Assembly: GCA_016930435.1 (NCBI GenBank)
Contig: JAFGGQ010000180.1
Span: 1 to 15,372 of the forward strand
Source of the DNA: a bacterium
GTDB taxonomy: Bacteria > UBP14 > UBA6098 > JAFGQG01
DNA length: 15,372 nt
Direction: 5' to 3'
Below are positions 6,214 through 13,993 of this stretch, piece after piece. The translations under genes were made by a program, and so were the position numbers. The notes under the pieces were generated by a model. It ran no database searches. It was not told the origin of the DNA and saw only the letters and a program-made list of their open reading frames with translations. The stretch's first letter is position 1, and each line of letters begins with the position of its first letter.

Positions 6214-8802
6214 ATGGATTTCTCCAATATCGTCACTCTGCAAAATCTGAATAATCATGTTGCTGCCGAAGTGGGTTTTAAAGCCCTAAGCCTTTATAAG
6301 CTTCATCGATTGGGTTTCCATATAGCCAAGGGATTTGTGATACCGGCTAATGCTTATTTCGAGCATCTTCAGGAACACCAGTTAACGGACCTTGCAGACT
6401 CTGCGCGAGTTGCCCAAGATCATTTTCTTAAAGGTATTTTGGTTGAGCTAAGAGACGCTATTTGCCGGGCTACCCTCAATAACAGGCTGAAACAGGATAT
6501 TTCTGAGTTGATAAGGCGATGTAAACTTCAGAGGGTAGTAGTCCGTTCTTCAGCTTCAGCGGAGGATCTTCCGGAAAATTCTTTCGCCGGGTTATATAAC
6601 TCATTTCTTGACATTGAAGGTGAAGATGAATGCTTTAGAGCGGTTAAAATGGTATGGGCTTCGGCCTGGAACGAGGGCGCTTACCTTTACCGAAGGCGAT
6701 GCGGCTTTGACCATCATAAATTGGGGATGGCGGTTATATTGCAGGAGCAGGTCAAGGCGGAAACAGGGGGAGTGATATTCACCGCCGATCCGGTTTTGGG
6801 GTACCGAAGCAAAATGATCATCGAGGTATGTCAGGGAACACCGGAAAAGGTGGTATCAGGGAGGGTGAATCCTTCGAGAATAGAGATCAGCAAGAGGAAT
6901 CTTCAAATTCTCAACAGACCATCTTTGAATAATACGGATTATATTGCCCTGAATCCAAAATCAGTCAGGAAACTCAGCAGAATGGCAAGGAAGCTCGAGG
7001 ATAAGTTAGGATACCCGCAGGACATTGAATGGGCGTTCAGTGGAGGGCATCTTATTTTTCTTCAAGCGAGGCCTATAACTGCGCTTCCTCCCTTGAAAAA
7101 TTGGGAAGAACGCCAGGTCTGGACAAACAGCAATTCCGGAGAAATTCTCCCGGACGTTATAACTCCTTTGAATTGGAGTTTTGCCAGGGGATTGGTCAGG
7201 GCTCTTTTCGGTGCAATATTTTCGTGGATCGGGCTTGATTTCAAGGATTATCCAATGCTGGGTTTAATAGGTGGCCGCACCTATTTTAACATGAATACCT
7301 TTGCGGGTGGAATCAGCGTTTTCCCGGGCATGAAAAATACGAATATCTCCGAGTTGCTCGGGGGAAGTCAATTGGAATTAGAGGAAAGTGGCGAATTGAT
7401 ATTTACAGATGAGGATATTCCCGATGTACAGTATCACCCGCTGAAGATGCTGGTGAGATTACCTGTTTTTTCCTATAAGTTTGCGACCCATTCCCCCCGG
7501 CAGGGAAGCAGATTCCTTTTAAAAATGGAACTTAATCTGGATACCTACCGGAAGCTTGAATTATTTGATCTGAGTGAATCCCAATTATTGGCAAAATTGA
7601 ATGCTATGATCTCCGACCTTTATAATAGTGTTCACGGGATAGCTTTTGGTGGTCTGGGGATGTTTTATTTCCCCAAGTTAAAACAATTCTGCCAGCGCTA
7701 TCTGGGTGACCAGAAGGGGGAGTATGCCAGCCGATTAATGACTGGGATAGGCGGTATTGAAAGCGCCAAAGCCGGATTGGACCTTTGGGCTCTGGCCGAT
7801 TCGCTCAAGGATGATCCACACCTTGAAGCTTTATTAGTTTCCGGGATAACATGGGTTGAATTGAAAACTGAATTTGCGAAGACCGCCCGGGGTAAGGAAT
7901 TTTTAGTTAGATGGAAAACCTTTATGAATGATCACGGTCACCATTGCAGGGGCGAATTGGAGCTTTACAATCCACGCTGGGAGGAAACTCCGGAATACAT
8001 TCTGAATATCTTGCGCTCGTATCTCAAATCTAAGGATGAGATCAGCATGAGTGAGCAATTAAAGCAAAAAGTAGTTGGTAGAGAGATGCTAACAGCCAGT
8101 TGCCGTAAGCGTCTGAGGAATCCACTGAAAAAATTGCAGTTCAATTTTTTCCTTAACCGCTCGCAGTATGGATGTTTGCTGCGTGAGAATATAAAAAATT
8201 GTGCAGTTAAATACTGGGCAATGATGCGTAAGATTGTCCTGGAGTTGGGTTGCCGGTTAGAAGAGAAAGGGTTACTTAAAGATTCTGACGACATTTTTTT
8301 CCTTTACCTGGACGAATTAAATTCTGTTATACGGGGCACCATTGAATTGGATTATCAGGAGGTAATAGCATCCCGCCGTGGTCGTTATAATGATAACCTT
8401 AAGTTAAACCCACCGCCGGTAGTAGTAGGCAAGCTTGACGCTGCAATGTGGCGTGAGGCTGATGATATTCCTATCCGGGCACAATACAGTGGGCTTACTG
8501 TGAGTCCGGGGATAGTAAGCGGTCCTGCCAGGGTTATTGGACGGTTGGATGGCCAGCAGCAGGTATTGCCCGGTGAAATACTAATCGTACCCTATTATGA
8601 TCCGGGTTGGAGCCCTTATTTTATAAATGCTGCTGGGATTGTGGTGGATCAGGGTGGCTTACTCAGTCACGCCAGCATAATTGCCCGGGAATATGGCATT
8701 CCAACTGTTGTGAATGTTGGACCGGCCAGTAAAACCATAAAAACCGGCCAGAAACTTAGTTTGGATGCCACCAATGGTATGTTGACAGTTCTCCAAAATT
8801 AA
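6214..8802 (+). CDS. Rifampin-phosphotransferase-like dikinase-family enzyme (ATP-grasp plus C-terminal phosphohistidine domain), substrate unknown
   Basis: 862 residues; AAGGG lies just before the ATG. Residues about 15-290 are a pyruvate-phosphate-dikinase-type ATP-grasp domain with VVVRSSASAED (Arg111), IEWAFSGG and LQARPIT (Gln284, Arg286). A long middle part starts at W303 with NSGEILPDVITPL and contains HGHHCRGELEL (from His574) and NPRW. The C-terminal swivelling domain (about 758-860) has GGLLSHASIIAREYGIPT with predicted phosphohistidine His819. The PEP/pyruvate TIM barrel of PEP synthase or PPDK is absent, and the phosphohistidine domain is last. This order and length match rifampin phosphotransferase, which moves the beta-phosphate of ATP to an antibiotic. 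I expect a phosphotransferase acting on a small molecule bound by the middle domain. Calling it PEP synthase would be wrong. Rifampin as substrate is only a possibility. Confidence 0.8.
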   Translation: MDFSNIVTLQNLNNHVAAEVGFKALSLYKLHRLGFHIAKGFVIPANAYFEHLQEHQLTDLADSARVAQDHFLKGILVELRDAICRATLNNRLKQDISELIRRCKLQRVVVRSSASAEDLPENSFAGLYNSFLDIEGEDECFRAVKMVWASAWNEGAYLYRRRCGFDHHKLGMAVILQEQVKAETGGVIFTADPVLGYRSKMIIEVCQGTPEKVVSGRVNPSRIEISKRNLQILNRPSLNNTDYIALNPKSVRKLSRMARKLEDKLGYPQDIEWAFSGGHLIFLQARPITALPPLKNWEERQVWTNSNSGEILPDVITPLNWSFARGLVRALFGAIFSWIGLDFKDYPMLGLIGGRTYFNMNTFAGGISVFPGMKNTNISELLGGSQLELEESGELIFTDEDIPDVQYHPLKMLVRLPVFSYKFATHSPRQGSRFLLKMELNLDTYRKLELFDLSESQLLAKLNAMISDLYNSVHGIAFGGLGMFYFPKLKQFCQRYLGDQKGEYASRLMTGIGGIESAKAGLDLWALADSLKDDPHLEALLVSGITWVELKTEFAKTARGKEFLVRWKTFMNDHGHHCRGELELYNPRWEETPEYILNILRSYLKSKDEISMSEQLKQKVVGREMLTASCRKRLRNPLKKLQFNFFLNRSQYGCLLRENIKNCAVKYWAMMRKIVLELGCRLEEKGLLKDSDDIFFLYLDELNSVIRGTIELDYQEVIASRRGRYNDNLKLNPPPVVVGKLDAAMWREADDIPIRAQYSGLTVSPGIVSGPARVIGRLDGQQQVLPGEILIVPYYDPGWSPYFINAAGIVVDQGGLLSHASIIAREYGIPTVVNVGPASKTIKTGQKLSLDATNGMLTVLQN

Positions 8803-8820
8803 AATCACAAGGGAATTCGG

Positions 8821-9471
8821 ATGAGAAAACTTACTTTAGAATCCTCAATAATCATAGTAATCCTGATACTCATACCTTTAACTTTGATGGGGAAAGATGC
8901 TTTTACCATACAATTACCGGAACCGGTTACATCCGGGGGTAAGCCCCTGATGGAGACTTTGAGGCAAAGGGCTTCTAACCGTTCATTCAGTACCCGGCCC
9001 ATCCCTGAACAGGTGTTATCCAACCTTTTATGGGCTGCGTGCGGAATCAACCGGCCTGCCGTGGGCAAGCGCACTGCGCCATCAGCCGTTAACTGGCAGG
9101 AAATAGAAATCTACATTGCTATGAAAGAAGGACTATTCCACTATAACGCGCGGGAAAATTCTCTGGAAGTCTTATCAAAACTTGATCTGCGCAGATATTG
9201 CGGCTCCCAGTCATTTGTTGCAGAAGCCCCGATGTGTTTGATCTATGTGGCTGATTACAGCCGAATGGGCGATATTCCTTCGGAGTCTAAGGACTTTTAT
9301 TCCGCTATCGATACCGGATTTATCAGCCAGAATGCCTACCTGTTCTGCGCATCCGAAGGGCTCTCAACGGTTGCGGTTAATATGGTGGATAAAACCATTC
9401 TGGCCTCGAAGATGGAGCTGGATAAGGATCAGAAGGTCATTCTTTGCCAACCCTTCGGATACCCTGATTGA
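8821..9471 (+). CDS. Exported or membrane-anchored nitroreductase-family (SagB/ThcOx-like) protein
   Basis: 216 residues; AAGGGA about seven bases before the ATG, 18 bases after the previous stop, so very likely the same operon. Residues 1-7 are polar with Arg2 and Lys3; 8-24 are a strong hydrophobic segment, so the protein is exported or anchored with its catalytic part outside the cytoplasm. The cleavage site is unclear. Residues 30-215 carry the FMN-dependent nitroreductase pattern: SGGKPLMETL, RASNRSF (Arg50, Arg54, FMN phosphate region), LLWAACGINRP, RTAPSAVNWQEI, AEAPMCLIYVADYSRM, SQNAYLFCASEGL and a final QPFGYP. Family members use FMN to reduce nitro groups or quinones, or to oxidise azolines in peptide toxins. 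No azoline peptide precursor or cyclodehydratase is visible here. Substrate unknown. Confidence 0.8.
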   Translation: MRKLTLESSIIIVILILIPLTLMGKDAFTIQLPEPVTSGGKPLMETLRQRASNRSFSTRPIPEQVLSNLLWAACGINRPAVGKRTAPSAVNWQEIEIYIAMKEGLFHYNARENSLEVLSKLDLRRYCGSQSFVAEAPMCLIYVADYSRMGDIPSESKDFYSAIDTGFISQNAYLFCASEGLSTVAVNMVDKTILASKMELDKDQKVILCQPFGYPD

Positions 9472-9525
9472 AATTCTATTAGCTTGTTATAAACAAACTT
9501 TTATATATTATCCCGTAAAATGCAG

Positions 9526-9556
9526 TTGATAATGCTGAATATAATTTATATATTTG
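9526..9556 (+). promoter_or_regulatory. Promoter candidate for the propeller-barrel operon
   Basis: TTGATA at 9526-9531 and TATATTTG at 9549-9556. The second box fits both a sigma-70 -10 box (TATATT, 17-base spacer) and the Bacteroidota-type TAnnTTTG box with TTG 20 bases upstream. It would give a leader of roughly 150 bases before the ATG at 9715. Confidence 0.45.
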
Positions 9557-9714
9557 ATGAACATGTATTTATGAGTATTACGAATTGTACAAAAAAATGC
9601 AAATTTTATTCCGAAGTTTATATTCTAATAACCTGTTTTTCGATATTTCAGGCATTATAAACAACATTAAACGGGATTATTCCGCTAAGAGGACTATTAA
9701 TTATTCATGATGAT
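9557..9714 (+). other. Long AT-rich leader before the propeller gene, no clear gene
   Basis: A 29-codon reading frame (9571-9660) has several Cys codons but no ribosome-binding site. A small hairpin CGGGA-TTA-TTCCG lies at 9672-9684, just before AGAGGA at 9688-9693. That Shine-Dalgarno-like site is 21 bases from the chosen ATG, which is too far. I see no convincing regulatory RNA. Confidence 0.3.
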
Positions 9715-10554
9715 ATGGGAAAAAAAATAATTGGATTATTTATAACCGCGATGCTTATCCCGGCTTTCCTTTCGGCGATTAACCTGGAGCTTAAGCGGGA
9801 AATCGAAACAGGATCATTAACCGGGCAACCCGGATCGATATCGGCTAACAGCTTCGGGGAGATATTCCTGACTGACCAGGCTGGTAACAAGATCATTAAA
9901 CTGGACGTTACCGGAAGAGTTATTAACGAATTAGGCGGATTCGGATGGAATAAGGATGAATTTAACGGCCCCGCACAGATCCATTGTCATGGGCTGGACC
10001 TCTATGTAGCTGACCAGGGTAATCACCGTATTATCAGGCTTAACCGTAAACTACACTGGCTTACCGAATACAATCTGGATGAGGGATTCTATCCGGAGTA
10101 CCTTTGGGTGAACAAGCATAAGTACCTATTTTTTACCTCAAAACATAGTAAATCATTGTTCATACTGAACCCGGAGGGGAAAATAGAGGAATACCGTTTA
10201 GAGGATAAAGTATCCGTTCCGGGACCCGCACTTATCGGCGATCCCAACGGGGGCGGAGTATTTCTTCAGGATCCGGTTACCGGAAAGGTATATTCGTTTA
10301 ATCAATTTGGGGGGTATCTGGGCCAGATGTCCCCCGCTCTTAAAGGAGCAAACACCCTATTTTCTTGTTATAAGCAAAGTCTTGTTTTTTATGACCCCGA
10401 TTCCAGGTCAATTATATTCTATGAATTAGAAAAATCCAGGTTTAGTGAATATTCTTATGAATTTCCATTTCCGGTATTGGACATCGCCTCGGAAGCAGGA
10501 ATGCTGTATGTTTTAAGTAATGATTACCTCTACATTTTCGAGATAGGGCAATAA
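9715..10554 (+). CDS. Exported NHL-type beta-propeller protein
   Basis: 279 residues. A signal peptide spans residues 1-21 (MGKK, hydrophobic run, AFLSA), which supports this ATG although no Shine-Dalgarno site is correctly spaced. The ATG at 9707 in another frame stops after a few codons. The mature part shows NHL-like blades: GEIFLTDQAGNKIIKLDVTG (about 48-67) and LDLYVADQGNHRIIRLN (about 94-110), followed by weaker repeats such as LFILNPEGKI, VYSFNQFGGYL and LYVLSNDYLYIFEI. A five- or six-bladed periplasmic or surface propeller is likely, usually a scaffold or binding protein. Its TAA overlaps the next gene's ATG by one base (TAATG), so the two are translationally coupled and probably act together. 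Confidence 0.75.
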   Translation: MGKKIIGLFITAMLIPAFLSAINLELKREIETGSLTGQPGSISANSFGEIFLTDQAGNKIIKLDVTGRVINELGGFGWNKDEFNGPAQIHCHGLDLYVADQGNHRIIRLNRKLHWLTEYNLDEGFYPEYLWVNKHKYLFFTSKHSKSLFILNPEGKIEEYRLEDKVSVPGPALIGDPNGGGVFLQDPVTGKVYSFNQFGGYLGQMSPALKGANTLFSCYKQSLVFYDPDSRSIIFYELEKSRFSEYSYEFPFPVLDIASEAGMLYVLSNDYLYIFEIGQ

Positions 10555-13500
10555 TGTTCCCCAATCACTCAGAAGTGCGCCGGTATTTCAGAAAGCTCAT
10601 CTTGATAATTATCCTGTTGGGGAGTATGATTACCTCCGGTTTGACTGCTGAGAAACAGGTATTTTACCATTACTCCCGTTCATATTCTCTTCCGGACTCC
10701 TTTATTATCGTCAATTCTGAAAGCCTTTTTTGCGGGACACGCCTCCTGAACCCTAAAGATGATTACGAGATGGACTATCTGAGGGGCAGGATCCAGCTTC
10801 AGTCAGGATTGGAATGCGACAGTCTGGTGGTATATTACGGAAAACTAATATTGAATTTGCCACTGAAGGTATGGCACCGGATTCCGGTTACCGGAGAGGG
10901 AGGTGTAACCTTTGTGATGGAAAAGGAAAAGCCGGTATTCGGAGAATGGACTAAGTTCAGCCATTCCGGCAGCATTATGCGGGGGATTAAGATCGGGACA
11001 AATCGTGATCTGGCGCTGGATTCCGGTTTTGAGTTGGAAGCTGCTGGTTCTATAGGCGACCAGGTGAATATTGCGGCGGTACTGTCCGATGAAAGTTCTC
11101 CTCTTCAGCCGGAAGGCACATCAGAGGAGTTAGAGGAAATAGACAAGTTATATATCAGGGCCACTTCATCTCATTTCAACGCTACTTTCGGTGATTTTTC
11201 GGTGGATTTGGATGCTACTGATTTTGCCAGGTATAGCCGGAGGTTGCAAGGGGTACAAGGAGATGTTCATTTTGATGAATTTTCCGTAAATCTTGCCGGA
11301 GCAATCTCACGCGGTGAATTCCGATCATATTCCTTCAACGGAATAGAAGCTAATCAAGGGCCTTATCAACTTCATGGCGAAAAGGGTATCGATGATATAG
11401 TAGTGCTTGCCGGTACCGAGAGGGTATGGCTTAACGGGAACCTACTAAAAAGGGGAGAAAACAACGATTATACTATTGATTATAATGCAGCACAGATTAC
11501 TTTTATGCCCGAACGGACTATAAAGAACACCAGCAGGATAGTGGTGGATTTTGAATACACAACGCAGGATTATAACCGCACCTTCTTTCAGGGCGAAGGT
11601 ATTATAAACCCGCTGCAAGGGGTCAAGATTATAACCACTTTCCTTACCCTGCGGGACGACCGGAACAGCCCTATCGAACTCAGTTTATCGGAAGATGATT
11701 TAAAAGCATTGAGTGACGCGGGAGATAATGATGACTCAGCTTATGTCTCAGGAATCGATTCGGTGGGAGCGGGAAATGGAAATTACGACCGGGTCGATTC
11801 TGCCGGAATCATTTTCTTTCGATATGTAACTCCCGATTCGGGAAGTTATGATATCAACTTCTCCTGGGTAGGAGGCGGCAATGGTGATTATAACTATGAA
11901 GGTGATGGAATATACCGCTGGGTAGGTTACAGACAGGGCAGTTACATGCCTTTGGAATATTTACCACTTCCCTTGAAAAAGGAGATATTCGACCTGAAGC
12001 TTGAAACTCAACCCCTTGAAAACGTAAAGTTGTGGGGGGAGATAGCCACATCAAATTATGACCGTAATCTCTTCTCCGAACTGGACGATGATGATAATAT
12101 TGGAAGCGCTTATTCGCTCGGTTTCAATACTGGTTTGGACAGCATCCATTTGATGGATAAGAACCTGGGCGGAATAAAGTGGGAAGGGAATTATAGAAAG
12201 GTTGAACGCCGCTTCTCACCTTTGGGAAGACTCAACAATGCTGATTATTCCGAGGATTGGAACCTCACCGGAGATGATAATGAAGATGAGGCAAAGGCTG
12301 AGTTGATTCTGATCTACAGACCTTCTAAATTGTGGAATATAAGAACAAGCTACGGAAGGCTGAGTACCCCGAAATTCCTGTCTATCAAAAAGAGCGGGGA
12401 GTTGAATATTAATAATAATAGATTTATCTATGGGGACCTTTTACTCGAGCATACCGATAGCTGGCGGGAAGGCTTCGCAGGTTATTTCCGTAAAGCACGG
12501 ATTGAATTAACTTCCGGAACACGAAAGATAACACCCTATTTCCGTTTTGAACGGGAGGATCAGAAAAAAGAGCTATCATATTCGCATTATTATAACTATA
12601 ATCAGTATTATGTTGGTTCTGAGATCAATTTTGCGGAAAACTGGAAGCAGAATTTGAGCATGGGTTTTAATAAGGAACAGAGATATCAGGAAGAACCGGG
12701 ATTGATTCCTTATGGGGAGACAGTGGAGATATGCTACAGCTCAAGTATATTTAGGATACTTAGTCTATTATACCGGTATCGTAACCTGATTAAAGAACCC
12801 ATGTTCAATGAACCGAATTTGTTATCTCATACCTGGAGGGCAGAAAGCCGTTATTACTCCCGCGATCGGGCTATTGGCTTGAACCTTTATTATCAGGTTA
12901 TGAATAAGCAAGCTTCCAGAATGGAGAGAATATATACTGCGGTGGAAGAAGGTGAAGGGGATTACCGTTATGATCCCGACCTGGATCAGTATATCCCCGA
13001 TACGGAGGGGAATTATATCGTCGAAAAGATCAGTACAGGGGACTTTGAACCGGTTATTGAAACCCAGTTCTCATTGAGAAACACCTTGAATCCCGGGAAT
13101 AGTAAAAGTATAAACACATTATTTATAAGGATATTATCCCAGATATCATCAGAATTTAGCTTAAGAGGGGAACGTATATCATTGAACAAAAGTGATATAA
13201 GCAGTTACTATATCCATCCTGATAATTTTTTAGGGGACAGTACGGTTAATTATGGGTATTTTGAGGTAGATGAGCGTCTTTATCTATTTCGGCGCAGTCG
13301 CATGTCATTTGATTTTAGGGGTCGGTGGAAACGGAGTATGGACCGCAAATTCGTAACCGGTCTGGAAAAGAATTATAATCTGTTATACTCGGGTGAAGCC
13401 CGTTACAGTTTTCCCGCTTTGGGTGGGATTTCGTGTTCCTTTTCAAATGAGAGGCTTGCGACTACACGTGGGTATGCTTATTACAGCGACCTTGATTTAT

Positions 13501-13892
13501 TCAAAAAAAAAGCGGTTCTGAACGTATATTATAGTGGTATAAGGGTTTTGTATGCAAGTATGGAAGGGGGGTTTTCAATGGAAAAAAACGAATATGGTGA
13601 TACAACCAGTGTTAGGCGTTTTGTGCTTGCTCCTGAATTCCGGCTGAATGTCTGGGATGGTCTATTAAAGGGTGCTTTTAAGTGGGCAAGGGTATGGTCG
13701 GATCCCTCTGATCTGATACTGCCTTATGAAATGGCGGAGGGGGATAAAACCGGTGTAAATATTTATTGGATGGTAAGTTATGACTGGCAGTTTTTGGCGA
13801 ACACGGCTGCCCGGATAAAGTATTATGCGGAAAAGGACCCGGGCATAGAAACCCTGCATTATTTTGAAGCTGAGGTAAGATTATCCTTATAA
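10554..13892 (+). CDS. Giant predicted outer-membrane beta-barrel protein of an uncharacterised FCB family
   Basis: 1112 residues. A signal peptide follows an RR..RK stretch (hydrophobic residues 15-30, likely cut after GLTA at 32). Residues about 138-345 form the recognisable part: SGSIMRGIKIGTNRDL, LQPEGTSEELEEIDKLYI, FGDFSVDL, NGIEANQGPYQLHG, IVVLAGTERVWLNG, ENNDYTIDYNAAQITF and IVVDFEYT. I recall this pattern from large hypothetical proteins in Bacteroidota and FCB candidate phyla; no function is known to me. From about 480 to the end the sequence alternates aromatic and polar residues in strand-sized runs (YYSRDRAIGLNLYYQV, for example) and ends in FEAEVRLSL, as outer-membrane barrels do. 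An acidic Gly/Asp-rich stretch lies near 385-450. It is coupled to the propeller gene, which suggests a periplasmic or surface partner. Transport, secretion or assembly roles are all possible. Confidence 0.75.
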   Translation: MFPNHSEVRRYFRKLILIIILLGSMITSGLTAEKQVFYHYSRSYSLPDSFIIVNSESLFCGTRLLNPKDDYEMDYLRGRIQLQSGLECDSLVVYYGKLILNLPLKVWHRIPVTGEGGVTFVMEKEKPVFGEWTKFSHSGSIMRGIKIGTNRDLALDSGFELEAAGSIGDQVNIAAVLSDESSPLQPEGTSEELEEIDKLYIRATSSHFNATFGDFSVDLDATDFARYSRRLQGVQGDVHFDEFSVNLAGAISRGEFRSYSFNGIEANQGPYQLHGEKGIDDIVVLAGTERVWLNGNLLKRGENNDYTIDYNAAQITFMPERTIKNTSRIVVDFEYTTQDYNRTFFQGEGIINPLQGVKIITTFLTLRDDRNSPIELSLSEDDLKALSDAGDNDDSAYVSGIDSVGAGNGNYDRVDSAGIIFFRYVTPDSGSYDINFSWVGGGNGDYNYEGDGIYRWVGYRQGSYMPLEYLPLPLKKEIFDLKLETQPLENVKLWGEIATSNYDRNLFSELDDDDNIGSAYSLGFNTGLDSIHLMDKNLGGIKWEGNYRKVERRFSPLGRLNNADYSEDWNLTGDDNEDEAKAELILIYRPSKLWNIRTSYGRLSTPKFLSIKKSGELNINNNRFIYGDLLLEHTDSWREGFAGYFRKARIELTSGTRKITPYFRFEREDQKKELSYSHYYNYNQYYVGSEINFAENWKQNLSMGFNKEQRYQEEPGLIPYGETVEICYSSSIFRILSLLYRYRNLIKEPMFNEPNLLSHTWRAESRYYSRDRAIGLNLYYQVMNKQASRMERIYTAVEEGEGDYRYDPDLDQYIPDTEGNYIVEKISTGDFEPVIETQFSLRNTLNPGNSKSINTLFIRILSQISSEFSLRGERISLNKSDISSYYIHPDNFLGDSTVNYGYFEVDERLYLFRRSRMSFDFRGRWKRSMDRKFVTGLEKNYNLLYSGEARYSFPALGGISCSFSNERLATTRGYAYYSDLDLFKKKAVLNVYYSGIRVLYASMEGGFSMEKNEYGDTTSVRRFVLAPEFRLNVWDGLLKGAFKWARVWSDPSDLILPYEMAEGDKTGVNIYWMVSYDWQFLANTAARIKYYAEKDPGIETLHYFEAEVRLSL

Positions 13893-13910
13893 ATTGGAGC
13901 AGTTGATAAA

Positions 13911-13939
13911 AAACCCTTGTAAAATATTTACCCGGGTTT
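13911..13939. terminator. Compound hairpin between the barrel gene and lpxA
   Basis: AAACCC (13911-13916) pairs with GGGTTT (13934-13939). Inside it GTAAA (13919-13923) pairs with TTTAC (13927-13931) around an ATA loop, with a TT/CC internal bulge. On the minus strand the stem runs straight into a T-run; on the plus strand an A-run precedes it and T's close it. It can serve as a terminator for the upstream operon, possibly in both directions. Confidence 0.5.
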
Positions 13940-13993
13940 ATAATAAGATTTAGATAAAAATTTGTTATTGTTAAAAGTTATTGCGGAGGGAAA

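Noticed and set aside
7965-8294. Minus-strand 109-codon frame under the phosphotransferase
   Set aside because: Antisense to a conserved enzyme domain; no start signals and no family resemblance.
8821-9471. Thiazole/oxazole peptide (SagB) toxin cluster
   Set aside because: The nitroreductase resembles SagB-type enzymes, but no cyclodehydratase, precursor peptide or transporter is present nearby.
9484-9500. TTGTT-ATA-AACAA hairpin after the nitroreductase gene
   Set aside because: Only two G-C pairs and a short T stretch, so too weak to call a terminator.
9571-9660. Small 29-codon Cys-containing frame before the propeller gene
   Set aside because: No ribosome-binding site; AT-rich sequence gives such frames by chance. 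Its sharing of the propeller's frame is interrupted by a stop.
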